The notes beneath the pieces were generated by a model. It saw nothing but the letters and a program-made list of their open reading frames with translations. It did not search any database and was not told the DNA's origin. From Flavobacteriales bacterium (GTDB lineage Bacteria > Bacteroidota > Bacteroidia > Flavobacteriales_D > Crocinitomicaceae), in assembly GCA_947458985.1 (NCBI GenBank), contig CANHBA010000114.1:1-7156 (forward strand): DNA of 7,156 bases. The letters are read 5' to 3'. Shown piece after piece: positions 1 to 6,838 of the stretch (position 1 is its first letter; every line of letters starts with the position of its first letter). The position numbers were made by a program, and so were the translations under genes.

Positions 1-636
1 ATTGGGCATTATAAAGGCGATCCCTTTATGCTGACTTGGCGCAATGAGTGCTTTGTAATAGGCTTTGGGCACGCTAACTTGGTTTGGGCCTATGGTTGGC
101 AGGCCTGGCTCAAGAATTGGACCTGTTACCACGTAAAGTGTGTCGTAAAGCAAGGCCCAAGCGCGTACTTTTTCTTCGAGTTTTTTCCAGATACCACGGT
201 TAAAGCCCGGCAATTGGGGGCTCATGTTGCTGTAATAAAAGGACTCTTGCATGACTTGCAAAGACCAACTCATGTCGGCAGCTGGTGCGAGATGGCCGCG
301 GTCGTAGCCACTTTTAGCGTAATCGGCATTTGTGGCAGTTTGGGTTGACACAAGTGGGTCTTCCATGAAGCGATTGCTGCGCTCTACTCCTGAACCAAGA
401 TGAGATTTTGTGAGTATATATGCGACCCAATTGGCTTGCTCATGCGCTTCGTTGTAAGCAAAGGTATAAGCAGATCGCTGAACAACTTGTTCCTCCTTGA
501 TTGGTAATGGGCATGCCATATCTAAACCTTCAGCATTTGATTGAATGAAACGCAAAGAAGGCAAGACCAAGAAAAAAGCCGCTATCCAAAGAAGGATAAA
601 CGGCTTTAAGAAGGATTGCTGCTTGAGCTTAAGCAT
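1..636 (-). CDS. DNA/RNA non-specific endonuclease (EndoG/Serratia nuclease family), 3' end off the window
   Basis: Reading the minus strand from the ATG at 636 gives 212 uninterrupted codons to the window edge; the C-terminus is missing. After a basic start, residues 13-30 are strongly hydrophobic (FILLWIAAFFLVL), so the protein is probably secreted or held in the inner membrane with the enzyme outside the cytoplasm. The catalytic motif DRGH is at residues 112-115, with His115 as general base. SNMSPQ (136-141) and FNRG-W-LE follow. Asn146 and Glu154 are eight residues apart, like the Mg ligand Asn119 and Glu127 of Serratia nuclease. Such enzymes cut single- and double-stranded DNA and RNA using one divalent metal; in Bacteroidota a scavenging or extracellular-DNA role is plausible but is inference. 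The start overlaps the last 8 bases of gyrB, suggesting co-transcription. An in-frame ATG at 648 is an alternative start. A terminator-like hairpin lies within codons 10-22. Family assignment is firm; the exact start is less so. Confidence 0.9.
   Translation of the reverse strand, partial: MLKLKQQSFLKPFILLWIAAFFLVLPSLRFIQSNAEGLDMACPLPIKEEQVVQRSAYTFAYNEAHEQANWVAYILTKSHLGSGVERSNRFMEDPLVSTQTATNADYAKSGYDRGHLAPAADMSWSLQVMQESFYYSNMSPQLPGFNRGIWKKLEEKVRAWALLYDTLYVVTGPILEPGLPTIGPNQVSVPKAYYKALIAPSQHKGIAFIMPN
572..607 (-). terminator. Terminator-like hairpin just after gyrB, inside the nuclease reading frame
   Basis: On the minus strand a 7-bp stem (AAAGCCG with CGGCTTT, 601-607 with 575-581) continues past a small 2x1 internal loop into a 5-bp stem (TATCC with GGATA), with a 6-base loop at 588-593. 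The downstream arm runs into six T residues (577-572). This is the form of a rho-independent terminator, and it lies about 20 bases after the gyrB stop, where a gyrB terminator would be expected. It also lies within the signal-anchor codons of the overlapping nuclease gene, so it could act as an attenuator rather than a full stop. The structure is seen directly; the function is inferred. Confidence 0.55.
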
Positions 637-2581
637 CGATTTTTGCATATTTAGCGTTTTTCTCGATGAACTCGCGGCGAGGTGGTACGTCGTCGCCCAT
701 GAGCATTGAGAAGATTTGGTCGCACTCGGCGGCGTTCTCGATGGTAACCTGACGCAAGGTGCGGCTTTCTGGGTTCATGGTGGTTTCCCAGAGTTGCTCT
801 GCGTTCATTTCACCAAGACCTTTGTATCGCTGTACGTTTACTGAAGTTTCGCTGCCTCCACCTTTCAATTCCTGGATAAGGAGGTCGCGTTGATCTTCGT
901 TCCAAGCGTAATCAGACTTGGTTCCTTTTTTCACTTGGTAAAGTGGTGGTGTTGCAATATAAACATACCCTTTTTCGATGAGTTCTTTCATGTAACGGAA
1001 AAGGAAGGTAAGGATGAGCGTCTCGATGTGGGAACCATCGACATCGGCATCACACATGATGATGATTTTGTGATAGCGGAGTTTTTCGAGGTTGAGCGCT
1101 TTGGAATCTTCTTCGGTTCCAATGCGCACACCTAAGGCGGTGTAGATGTTTTTGATCTCTTCGTTTTCGAAGATTTTGTGCTGCATGGCTTTCTCTACGT
1201 TCAGGATTTTACCACGAAGTGGCATAATAGCCTGAAAATGGCGGTCACGGCCTTGTTTGGCTGTTCCGCCTGCGGAGTCTCCCTCGACAAAATAAACCTC
1301 GCAAGCAGCTGGGTCTTTTTCAGAGCAGTCGGCAAGTTTGCCTGGTAATCCGGAGCCGGTAAGGACATTCTTGCGCTGTACCATTTCGCGGGCTTTGCGC
1401 GCTGCGTGGCGGGCACGTGCTGCAAGGATGACTTTCTCAACGATGAGTTTTGCTTCGGATGGATGCTCTTCTAAGTATGCAGAAAGCATTTCTGAAACTG
1501 CCTGACTAACTGGTGCAGTGACTTCGCGGTTGCCAAGTTTGGTTTTGGTTTGACCTTCAAATTGTGGCTCTTGTACTTTGACAGAAACAACAGCTGTGAG
1601 GCCTTCGCGGAAGTCGTCGCCGTCGATTTCAATTTTTTCTTTGGCTAAAATACCGGAGTCGGTTGCGTATTTTTTGAGTGTGTTGGTGAGGCCGCGTCTG
1701 AAACCTGATAAGTGCGTACCACCTTCATGTGTGTTGATGTTGTTGACGTAAGCCTGGATATTTTCGGTGTATGAGGTGTTGTAAGTAAGTGCAACCTCTA
1801 CTGGAATGCCTTCGCGTTCGCCTTCAAAATAAATCACGTCGGTAATAAGCGCCTCGCGGTTGCGGTCTAGGTAAGAAGCAAATTCTTTAAGGCCACCTTC
1901 AGAGAAATACGTGGTGCAAGGATGCGCACCGTTGTCGTCTAGTTGGCGTTTGTCAGTAAGCGTAATGGTGATGCCTTTGTTCAAGAAAGCAAGCTCGCGC
2001 ATGCGCGCTGCGAGAGTGTCAAAGTTGTATTCCGTGAATTCGAAAATAGTGGCGTCAGGAGTGAAGGTTACTTCTGTACCTGTTTCGGTAGACTCACCAA
2101 CGATTTTGACATCGTACATTGGTTTTCCGATGTTGTATTCTTGTTGAAAAACCTTTCCTTCTCGGCGAACAGTTGCTTTGAGGTGTGTAGACAACGCGTT
2201 CACACAAGATACGCCCACACCGTGCAAACCACCAGATACTTTGTAGGTGTCTTTATCGAATTTACCACCCGCGTGCAAGACCGTCATAACGACCTCTAGT
2301 GCAGACTTCTTTTCTTTGGTGTGCATGGCCGTAGGAATACCACGACCGTTGTCGACAACTGTAATAGAGTTGTCTTCATTGATAAATACATTGATTTTGT
2401 TACAGTAGCCTGCTAGCGCTTCATCGATGGAGTTGTCAACAACCTCGTAAACGAGGTGGTGAAGACCTTTTACACCGACATCGCCGATGTACATTGCTGG
2501 GCGTTTTCTTACTGCTTCTAAACCTTCTAATACCTGGATATTATCTGCCGAATAATTGTCTCTCTTTTCGTCTTCAGCCAT
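629..2581 (-). CDS. gyrB: DNA gyrase subunit B
   Basis: This is the 650-residue ATPase subunit of DNA gyrase, which with GyrA introduces negative supercoils in the cytoplasm using ATP. The N-terminal GHKL ATPase domain shows Glu46 (catalytic base) and Asn50 in YEVVDNSIDEA, VVDNGRGIP (75-83) and the lid GGLHGVGVSCVNAL (117-130). The transducer domain carries QTKTKLGN (344-351), with the ATP-contacting Lys. The TOPRIM domain has EGDSAGG (433-439), PLRGKILNVEKA (454-465) and the metal-binding DADVDGSH (511-518), followed by QRYKGLGEMN (584-593). The C-terminal PPRREFIE is typical of GyrB, and there is no large insertion such as the one in E. coli GyrB. The ATG at 2581 (MAEDEKRDNY) is chosen because conserved sequence begins soon after it. 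A TTG 14 codons upstream would begin in the preceding terminator tail. The stop overlaps the nuclease start. ParE is the alternative, but motifs and length favour GyrB. Confidence 0.97.
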   Translation of the reverse strand: MAEDEKRDNYSADNIQVLEGLEAVRKRPAMYIGDVGVKGLHHLVYEVVDNSIDEALAGYCNKINVFINEDNSITVVDNGRGIPTAMHTKEKKSALEVVMTVLHAGGKFDKDTYKVSGGLHGVGVSCVNALSTHLKATVRREGKVFQQEYNIGKPMYDVKIVGESTETGTEVTFTPDATIFEFTEYNFDTLAARMRELAFLNKGITITLTDKRQLDDNGAHPCTTYFSEGGLKEFASYLDRNREALITDVIYFEGEREGIPVEVALTYNTSYTENIQAYVNNINTHEGGTHLSGFRRGLTNTLKKYATDSGILAKEKIEIDGDDFREGLTAVVSVKVQEPQFEGQTKTKLGNREVTAPVSQAVSEMLSAYLEEHPSEAKLIVEKVILAARARHAARKAREMVQRKNVLTGSGLPGKLADCSEKDPAACEVYFVEGDSAGGTAKQGRDRHFQAIMPLRGKILNVEKAMQHKIFENEEIKNIYTALGVRIGTEEDSKALNLEKLRYHKIIIMCDADVDGSHIETLILTFLFRYMKELIEKGYVYIATPPLYQVKKGTKSDYAWNEDQRDLLIQELKGGGSETSVNVQRYKGLGEMNAEQLWETTMNPESRTLRQVTIENAAECDQIFSMLMGDDVPPRREFIEKNAKYAKIDA

Positions 2582-2620
2582 GTTGCTATAGTTTGATGAT
2601 AGTGTTAAATTTCTTGTAAA

Positions 2621-2628
2621 CAAAAATA
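2621..2628 (-). promoter_or_regulatory. Possible gyrB promoter, -7 box TATTTTTG
   Basis: The minus-strand octamer TATTTTTG matches the Bacteroidota -7 consensus TAnnTTTG and lies 39 bases before the gyrB ATG. It falls in the T-rich tail of the terminator that follows the peroxidase gene, so the match could be a by-product of that tail. The nearest upstream TTG (2644-2646) is only 15 bases away, shorter than the usual spacing of about 19-21, so no good -33 element supports it. Confidence 0.35.
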
Positions 2629-2657
2629 AAAAAAAGCACCTCGCAATGGGTGCTTTT
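2622..2657 (-). terminator. Rho-independent terminator of the glutathione peroxidase gene
   Basis: There is a perfect 9-bp stem, AAAAGCACC paired with GGTGCTTTT (minus-strand arms 2657-2649 and 2640-2632), with an 8-base loop. On the minus strand it is followed by TTTT-A-TTTTT (2631-2622). It lies about 50 bases beyond the peroxidase stop and 40-75 bases before the gyrB start, so it separates the two transcripts. The plus-strand side lacks a T-run, so it works in the minus direction only. Confidence 0.85.
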
Positions 2658-2705
2658 CAAGGGCCTTAAAGCCTTAACTTATCAACAAAATTTCAACGAT
2701 TTGAA

Positions 2706-3242
2706 CTATTCATCTATCCAAGCAATAATGCTAGGGTCATTGGGTAAAATACGTGGCGAAATGACTTTAGAAAGATGGCCGTTTTCATCGATGAGATACT
2801 TCTGAAAATTCCATTCTACCTTGCTGTCTTCTTTTCCGTTTTTCGCTTTTTGCGTGAGGAATTGATAAACTGGATGCATGTCTTTGCCTTTGACTGAAAT
2901 TTTAGACATCATTGGAAAACTCACCCCGTAGTTGAGCTGACAAAACTGCGCAATTTCTTCATCCGAGCCGGGCTCTTGCGACATGAAGTCATTGGCGGGG
3001 AAACCAACGATAACGAAATTCTTGGATTTGTATTTGGTATACAATGCCTCTAATTGCTCATATTGAGGCGTTAGGCCGCATTTTGAAGCTGTATTGACAA
3101 CCATTATCTTTTTACCTTTTAAAGAAGCAAAATCAAAGGTTTTCCCGTTGATGTCTTTCACTTTAAATTGATAAATGGAATCAGTTGCGCTCGGTACTAA
3201 ACTCATGAGAAGGACACTTAAGGATAATAAAATTGTTTTCAT
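2706..3242 (-). CDS. Exported glutathione peroxidase-family thiol peroxidase
   Basis: This 178-residue protein reduces hydrogen peroxide and organic hydroperoxides. The first 19 residues (MKTILLSLSVLLMSLVPSA) form a signal peptide, so it probably works in the periplasm, perhaps as a lipid-peroxide defence. The thioredoxin-fold domain (about 22-178) has the peroxidatic Cys55 in NTASKCGLTPQY, Gln89 in SQEPGSDEE and Trp144-Asn145 in WNF, completing the Cys-Gln-Trp-Asn tetrad. It uses Cys rather than selenocysteine. Cys101 lies 46 residues after Cys55, the spacing of the resolving Cys in thioredoxin-dependent members, so the reductant is probably a thioredoxin-like protein rather than glutathione (inference). 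The ATG at 3242 is chosen because it begins the signal peptide; an upstream TTG at 3302 would add 20 residues in front of it and pass through the promoter. The gene has its own promoter and terminator, and its divergent neighbour is also exported. Confidence 0.93.
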   Translation of the reverse strand: MKTILLSLSVLLMSLVPSATDSIYQFKVKDINGKTFDFASLKGKKIMVVNTASKCGLTPQYEQLEALYTKYKSKNFVIVGFPANDFMSQEPGSDEEIAQFCQLNYGVSFPMMSKISVKGKDMHPVYQFLTQKAKNGKEDSKVEWNFQKYLIDENGHLSKVISPRILPNDPSIIAWIDE

Positions 3243-3270
3243 AAACGTTTTTTTAAATAACAACTCATAC

Positions 3271-3303
3271 CAAAGATAGTTCGGAATGGAACAAATATTC
3301 AAA
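3271..3303 (-). promoter_or_regulatory. Bacteroidota-type promoter of the peroxidase gene
   Basis: On the minus strand, TTTG (3303-3300) is followed after 21 bases by TATCTTTG (3278-3271). This matches the Bacteroidota -33/-7 pattern TTTG and TAnnTTTG at acceptable spacing. The -7 box ends 28 bases before the peroxidase ATG, giving a short A/T-rich leader. No equally good box was seen on the plus strand for the divergent OmpA-like gene, which has an AAGGA-like sequence (3314-3318) just before its ATG. Confidence 0.65.
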
Positions 3304-3322
3304 TTTTACGAATAAGGACACG

Positions 3323-4150
3323 ATGCGCATTTTACTCATTTTATTGTTTTTCTTGAACACCACCTCATGGGCCCAAAAAATGACCGGTTTTTGGCAAGGC
3401 ATGTTGTTTTCCCCCAACGATGAAAAAGTACTCATTCCAATCTACCTAGATATTTTTGTAACCAATGGTTTAGTAGATGGCAGAATTAGAATTGAGAACA
3501 AAGAAGGCGCCAGTGTTTATCCGGTAGTTGGTAAGTACATCAATAATGAATTGGAACTTGTTGCGATGAAAGCAATGTGGTGTTACTTACCTGAATTTTC
3601 GCTTTCTCCTTATATATATTCTCTCAAATACAATCCTCAAAATGGCTACTTAGAGGGAAGCACAGATAAGCAAGATTACCGTTTGATCGCGTATCAGAGC
3701 AAAGGTGAAATTTCGATGAGTAAAACAGCGTATCTTCCCAAAGACTGGCTATTGCGCTTTAGTCAAGAACTTAAAGATGGTATTTCGGCTCCGCAAATTC
3801 GCAAGCAAGAGCTATTGAATTTTACGTTTGAGCCCATTTATTTTGATGTCGACCAAGCGACGATTAGAGCTGAATATCATGCCTATTTAAAGGAATTGAT
3901 CAGAATGGTGAAGAGTCATTCGGATCTGCGTATAGAAATCACTGGGCACACCGACGCAGATGGATCAGACACCTATAACTTAAACCTCTCCAAAAGAAGA
4001 AGCGAAGCACTTTTGCTATTTTTTAGTCAAAATGGCTTAGCCAAAGACCGGGTGGTAATTAGCTTTAAAGGAGAAAGAGAGCCCGTAGACAAAAGCCAAA
4101 CAAGCGAAGGTAAGCAACGCAATAGACGCGTTGATTTCAAGTTCATTTGA
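3323..4150 (+). CDS. Exported protein with C-terminal OmpA-like peptidoglycan-binding domain
   Basis: This is a 275-residue protein with a clear signal peptide (MRILLILLFFLNTTSWA, cleavage likely before Gln18). No lipobox Cys is present. Residues 20-160 form a region rich in aromatic and likely beta-strand segments (GFWQG, PIYLDIFV, GRIRIENKEG) that I cannot assign to a named family. Residues 168-275 are an OmpA C-terminal domain: YFDVDQATI, then ITGHTDADGSDTYNLNLSKRR, then NRRVDFKF at the very end. Asp211 and Arg226 have the 15-residue spacing of the diaminopimelate-binding pair Asp271/Arg286 of Acinetobacter OmpA. The protein therefore probably binds the cell wall from the periplasm. There is no 8-stranded porin-type barrel signature before the domain, so it is not a classical OmpA porin. 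The ATG at 3323 is chosen for the signal peptide and the AAGGA four bases upstream. It is the only plus-strand gene: divergent from the peroxidase gene and convergent with valS. Confidence 0.88.
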   Translation: MRILLILLFFLNTTSWAQKMTGFWQGMLFSPNDEKVLIPIYLDIFVTNGLVDGRIRIENKEGASVYPVVGKYINNELELVAMKAMWCYLPEFSLSPYIYSLKYNPQNGYLEGSTDKQDYRLIAYQSKGEISMSKTAYLPKDWLLRFSQELKDGISAPQIRKQELLNFTFEPIYFDVDQATIRAEYHAYLKELIRMVKSHSDLRIEITGHTDADGSDTYNLNLSKRRSEALLLFFSQNGLAKDRVVISFKGEREPVDKSQTSEGKQRNRRVDFKFI

Positions 4151-4159
4151 GAGTGCCCT

Positions 4160-6784
4160 CTATAAACTCGCGAGTTTTTCTTCGAGAATGGCCATTTTAG
4201 CAAGTGCATCAGCTTCTTTTTTGCGCTCGTTAGCCACAACCGCATCTGGTGCTCCGGCCATGAATTTTTGATTCTGCAATTTGGCTTGTACACTTTTCAA
4301 GAACCCCTGGGTATAGACCATTTCTTCTTCGAGCTTCTTCTTTTCAGCTTCGAGGTCAATTTGCTCGCCAAAAGGCACAAAAAATTCGATGCCGTCTACG
4401 ATAAAGCTATTTGCCTGAGCAACCTTCTCATCTACGTATTGCAATAACGATAAATTACCCATTTTAATGAGGATGCTATCTGCTGCATGCGCACGACTAG
4501 CGTCTGCTTTGATAAAGAGTTCTAGCTTGATTTTGGTGGCGATGTTGTTTTGCTTGCGAATATTGCGAATTTGGGTAATGACTTTTTCATTGAAAGCAAA
4601 CTGTTGCAGTGGCGCCGTAGCTACTTCTTGACTAACGGGCCATTGTGCAATAACGATGTCGTCGCCAGCTGGGCGCTCGCGCAAGGCATGATAAAGTTCT
4701 TCGGCGACAAAAGGCGTAAATGGATGCATGATTTTGAGGATGCGCTCAAAGAAATCAAGGGTTTGCTCGAGGGTAGCGCGATCGATTGGCTGCTGATAAC
4801 CAGGCTTGATCATTTCTAGATACCAAGAGCAGAAGTCGTCCCAAACCAGTTTATAGGTCGACATTAAAGCGTCAGAAATGCGGAACTTATCGAAGTTGTC
4901 GTTGATTTCTTTTAAAACCTGTGCAAAACGGTTCTCAAACCACTCAATGGCTACTTTACTTGAAAGCGGCTGTTCTATTTCGCGGACTTCCCAAGAAGAA
5001 ACCAAGCGATAAGCGTTCCATATTTTGTTGGTAAAGTTGCGCCCTTGCTCGCATTGAGAGCTGTCAAATGGGAGGTCGTTGCCGGCTGGTGATGAAATGA
5101 GGATGCCCACGCGAACGCCATCGGCACCGTACTGATTAATGAGGTCAATGGGATCTGGTGAATTGCCCAAGGACTTAGACATTTTGCGTCCAAGTTTGTC
5201 GCGAACGATTCCGGTGTAGTAAACGTTTTTGAAAGGCTGTTGGCCCATGTATTCATAACCGGCAATAGCCATGCGCGCCACCCAAAAGAACATGATTTCG
5301 GGAGCGGTTACGAGGTCGTTGGTGGGGTAATAATAATTGATTTCTGGATTGTTGGGCTGTGTGAGGCCATTGAATACAGAAATAGGCCACAACCAGCTGG
5401 AGAACCAAGTGTCGAGGACGTCTTCGTCTTGGCGCAACTCCGAAGCACTGACTGCTCTACCCGCTTTTTCTGAGGCAAGCACAAGCGCTTCTTCTTGGGT
5501 TTTGGCAACAACGAAGTCTGCAGGGCGGTCGCTGTAATACCACGCTGGGATGCGGTGTCCCCACCAAAGTTGGCGTGAAATGCACCAATCTTTGACGTTT
5601 TCCATCCAGTGGCGGTAGGTATTTTTGAATTTGTCAGGGTGAAATTGGATATTGCCGTTCATGACGTTTTCAAGCGCCGGCGCAGCAAGTTCTTTCATAG
5701 AGACAAACCATTGCAAAGACAATTTAGGCTCAATTACGGCATTGGTGCGCTCAGAGAAGCCTACTTTATTGATGATGTCTTCGGTTTTGACCAAAAAGCC
5801 TTTGTCGTGGAGTTCTTTTTCGATTTCTCGACGGACTTCAAAGCGGTCTTTGCCTTGGTAGTGCGCGCCATGTGCATTGAGCGTGCCGTTGTCGTTGAAA
5901 AGATCGATGCTTGGTAAATTGTGTTTTTGACCAAGTTCGTAGTCGTTGGGGTCGTGCGCAGGGGTTACTTTTAAGCAGCCCGTTCCAAAATCTTTGTCGA
6001 CGTATGCGTCGGCAATGACAGGGATTTCACGGTTGATCAGCGGCACCATGACGGTTTTGCCAATTAATTTTTGATAGCGTTCGTCTTCGGGATGCACGCA
6101 AATAGCGGTGTCGCCAAGGATGGTTTCCGGACGTGTTGTGGCGATGGTAAGCCATTGATCGGCCTCTCCTACCACTTGATAACGGACGTAAAATAACTTA
6201 GAGTTGACTTCTTTGTAATTGACTTCTTCATCGGAAAGCGCTGTAAGGGCTTCTGGATCCCAGTTGACCATGCGCACGCCGCGGTATATTTTACCTTTTT
6301 GAAAAAGATCGATAAAGACATTGATGACGGACTGCGAATATTCTGGGTCCATGGTGAAGTGCGTGCGTTCCCAGTCGCAAGAAGCGCCCAAACGCTTGAG
6401 TTGCTCTAGAATGATGCCGCCATGCTTGTCTTTCCATTGGAAAGCATGTGCAAGAAATTCGTCGCGGGTGAGGTCTGACTTTGAAATGCCTTCTGCTTTG
6501 AGTTTTTGAACAACTTTGGCTTCGGTGGCAATGGAGGCGTGATCGGTACCGGGTACCCAACAAGCGTTTTTACCGAGCATACGGGCACGGCGCACTAAGA
6601 CGTCTTGGATGGTATTGTTGAGCATGTGCCCCATGTGCAACACGCCTGTTACGTTTGGCGGCGGAATGACGATGGTGTACGGCTCGCGGTGATCGGGGGT
6701 AGAGTGAAAATACCCTTTATCTAACCAGTATTGGTACCATTTTTCTTGCGCAAGTTGCGGTTCGTATGTTTTTGCAATCTCCAT
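4160..6784 (-). CDS. valS: Valyl-tRNA synthetase (class I)
   Basis: This 874-residue cytoplasmic enzyme charges tRNA-Val with valine using ATP and hydrolyses mischarged Thr-tRNA-Val. The Rossmann catalytic domain begins with PPPNVTGVLHMGH, where HMGH (50-53) is the HIGH signature, and continues with WVPGTDHASIATE. The editing (CP1) domain spans about 195-345, with TTRPETILGDTA (216-227) and GTGCLKVTPAHDPND (267-281). The catalytic fold resumes with SRQLWWGHRIPAWY (403-416) and DTWFSSWLWP (458-467) and closes with KMSKS (534-538). An all-alpha anticodon-binding domain spans about 605-760, and a C-terminal Lys/Glu-rich coiled coil (about 808-874), characteristic of ValRS, contacts the tRNA. All key motifs are intact, and the length is normal for Bacteroidota though shorter than the 951 residues of E. 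coli. The ATG at 6784 is chosen because MEIAKTYEPQ fits the family start. It ends 9 bases from the convergent OmpA-like gene. Confidence 0.98.
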   Translation of the reverse strand: MEIAKTYEPQLAQEKWYQYWLDKGYFHSTPDHREPYTIVIPPPNVTGVLHMGHMLNNTIQDVLVRRARMLGKNACWVPGTDHASIATEAKVVQKLKAEGISKSDLTRDEFLAHAFQWKDKHGGIILEQLKRLGASCDWERTHFTMDPEYSQSVINVFIDLFQKGKIYRGVRMVNWDPEALTALSDEEVNYKEVNSKLFYVRYQVVGEADQWLTIATTRPETILGDTAICVHPEDERYQKLIGKTVMVPLINREIPVIADAYVDKDFGTGCLKVTPAHDPNDYELGQKHNLPSIDLFNDNGTLNAHGAHYQGKDRFEVRREIEKELHDKGFLVKTEDIINKVGFSERTNAVIEPKLSLQWFVSMKELAAPALENVMNGNIQFHPDKFKNTYRHWMENVKDWCISRQLWWGHRIPAWYYSDRPADFVVAKTQEEALVLASEKAGRAVSASELRQDEDVLDTWFSSWLWPISVFNGLTQPNNPEINYYYPTNDLVTAPEIMFFWVARMAIAGYEYMGQQPFKNVYYTGIVRDKLGRKMSKSLGNSPDPIDLINQYGADGVRVGILISSPAGNDLPFDSSQCEQGRNFTNKIWNAYRLVSSWEVREIEQPLSSKVAIEWFENRFAQVLKEINDNFDKFRISDALMSTYKLVWDDFCSWYLEMIKPGYQQPIDRATLEQTLDFFERILKIMHPFTPFVAEELYHALRERPAGDDIVIAQWPVSQEVATAPLQQFAFNEKVITQIRNIRKQNNIATKIKLELFIKADASRAHAADSILIKMGNLSLLQYVDEKVAQANSFIVDGIEFFVPFGEQIDLEAEKKKLEEEMVYTQGFLKSVQAKLQNQKFMAGAPDAVVANERKKEADALAKMAILEEKLASL
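4164..4177. repeat. Perfect 14-bp palindrome at the convergent gene junction
   Basis: AAACTCGCGAGTTT lies 13 bases after the OmpA-like stop, inside the last codons of valS. On the plus strand it runs into TTTTTC, so a 5-bp stem with a CGCG loop and a short T-run could act as a weak terminator for the OmpA-like gene. The stem is short and A/T-closed, and the region codes for LASL at the ValRS end, so chance is quite possible. Confidence 0.3.
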
Positions 6785-6802
6785 GTCTTCTTCTTAAAGA
6801 TG

Positions 6803-6810
6803 CAAAGATA
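6803..6810 (-). promoter_or_regulatory. Probable valS promoter, -7 box TATCTTTG
   Basis: The minus-strand octamer TATCTTTG is an exact TAnnTTTG match, ending 18 bases before the valS ATG. It is identical to the box before the peroxidase gene. No TTTG or TTG is present at the expected -33 position, where the sequence is GC-rich (CGCAGCGCGC). A 5-bp inverted repeat, AGATA/TATCT (6806-6810 with 6816-6820), overlaps the box. Transcription would start only about 10-13 bases before the ATG. Confidence 0.5.
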
Positions 6811-6821
6811 GCAAATATCTG

Positions 6822-6831
6822 AGCGCGCGCT
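6822..6831. repeat. GC palindrome between the DUF1573 gene and valS
   Basis: The 10-bp perfect palindrome AGCGCGCGCT lies just after the DUF1573 stop and about 12 bases upstream of the valS -7 box. It stands out from the A/T-rich surroundings. It could be a protein-binding site or the base of a weak hairpin, but no T-run follows it directly on either strand, so it is not a standard terminator. Confidence 0.3.
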
Positions 6832-6838
6832 GCGGTGT

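Noticed and set aside
28..348. Plus-strand open frame of 106 codons at the left end
   Set aside because: It lies antisense to the nuclease gene, whose minus-strand frame carries the DRGH motif and a signal anchor. The plus frame has no recognisable domain.
1..636. Nuclease as a secreted toxin effector domain
   Set aside because: The visible gene is a simple signal-anchor plus catalytic domain without repeats, a delivery domain or an adjacent immunity gene, so a stand-alone secreted nuclease is the simpler explanation.
1943..2299. Plus-strand open frame of 118 codons
   Set aside because: It lies entirely antisense to conserved GyrB sequence and shows no family features; it is a by-product of gyrB codon use.
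2582..2623. Upstream TTG start for gyrB adding 14 residues
   Set aside because: The extension lies in the terminator tail and A/T-rich leader, shows no GyrB similarity, and an ATG with a normal N-terminus follows.
3243..3302. Upstream TTG start for the peroxidase adding 20 residues
   Set aside because: It would bury the signal peptide inside the protein and place coding sequence over a good promoter.
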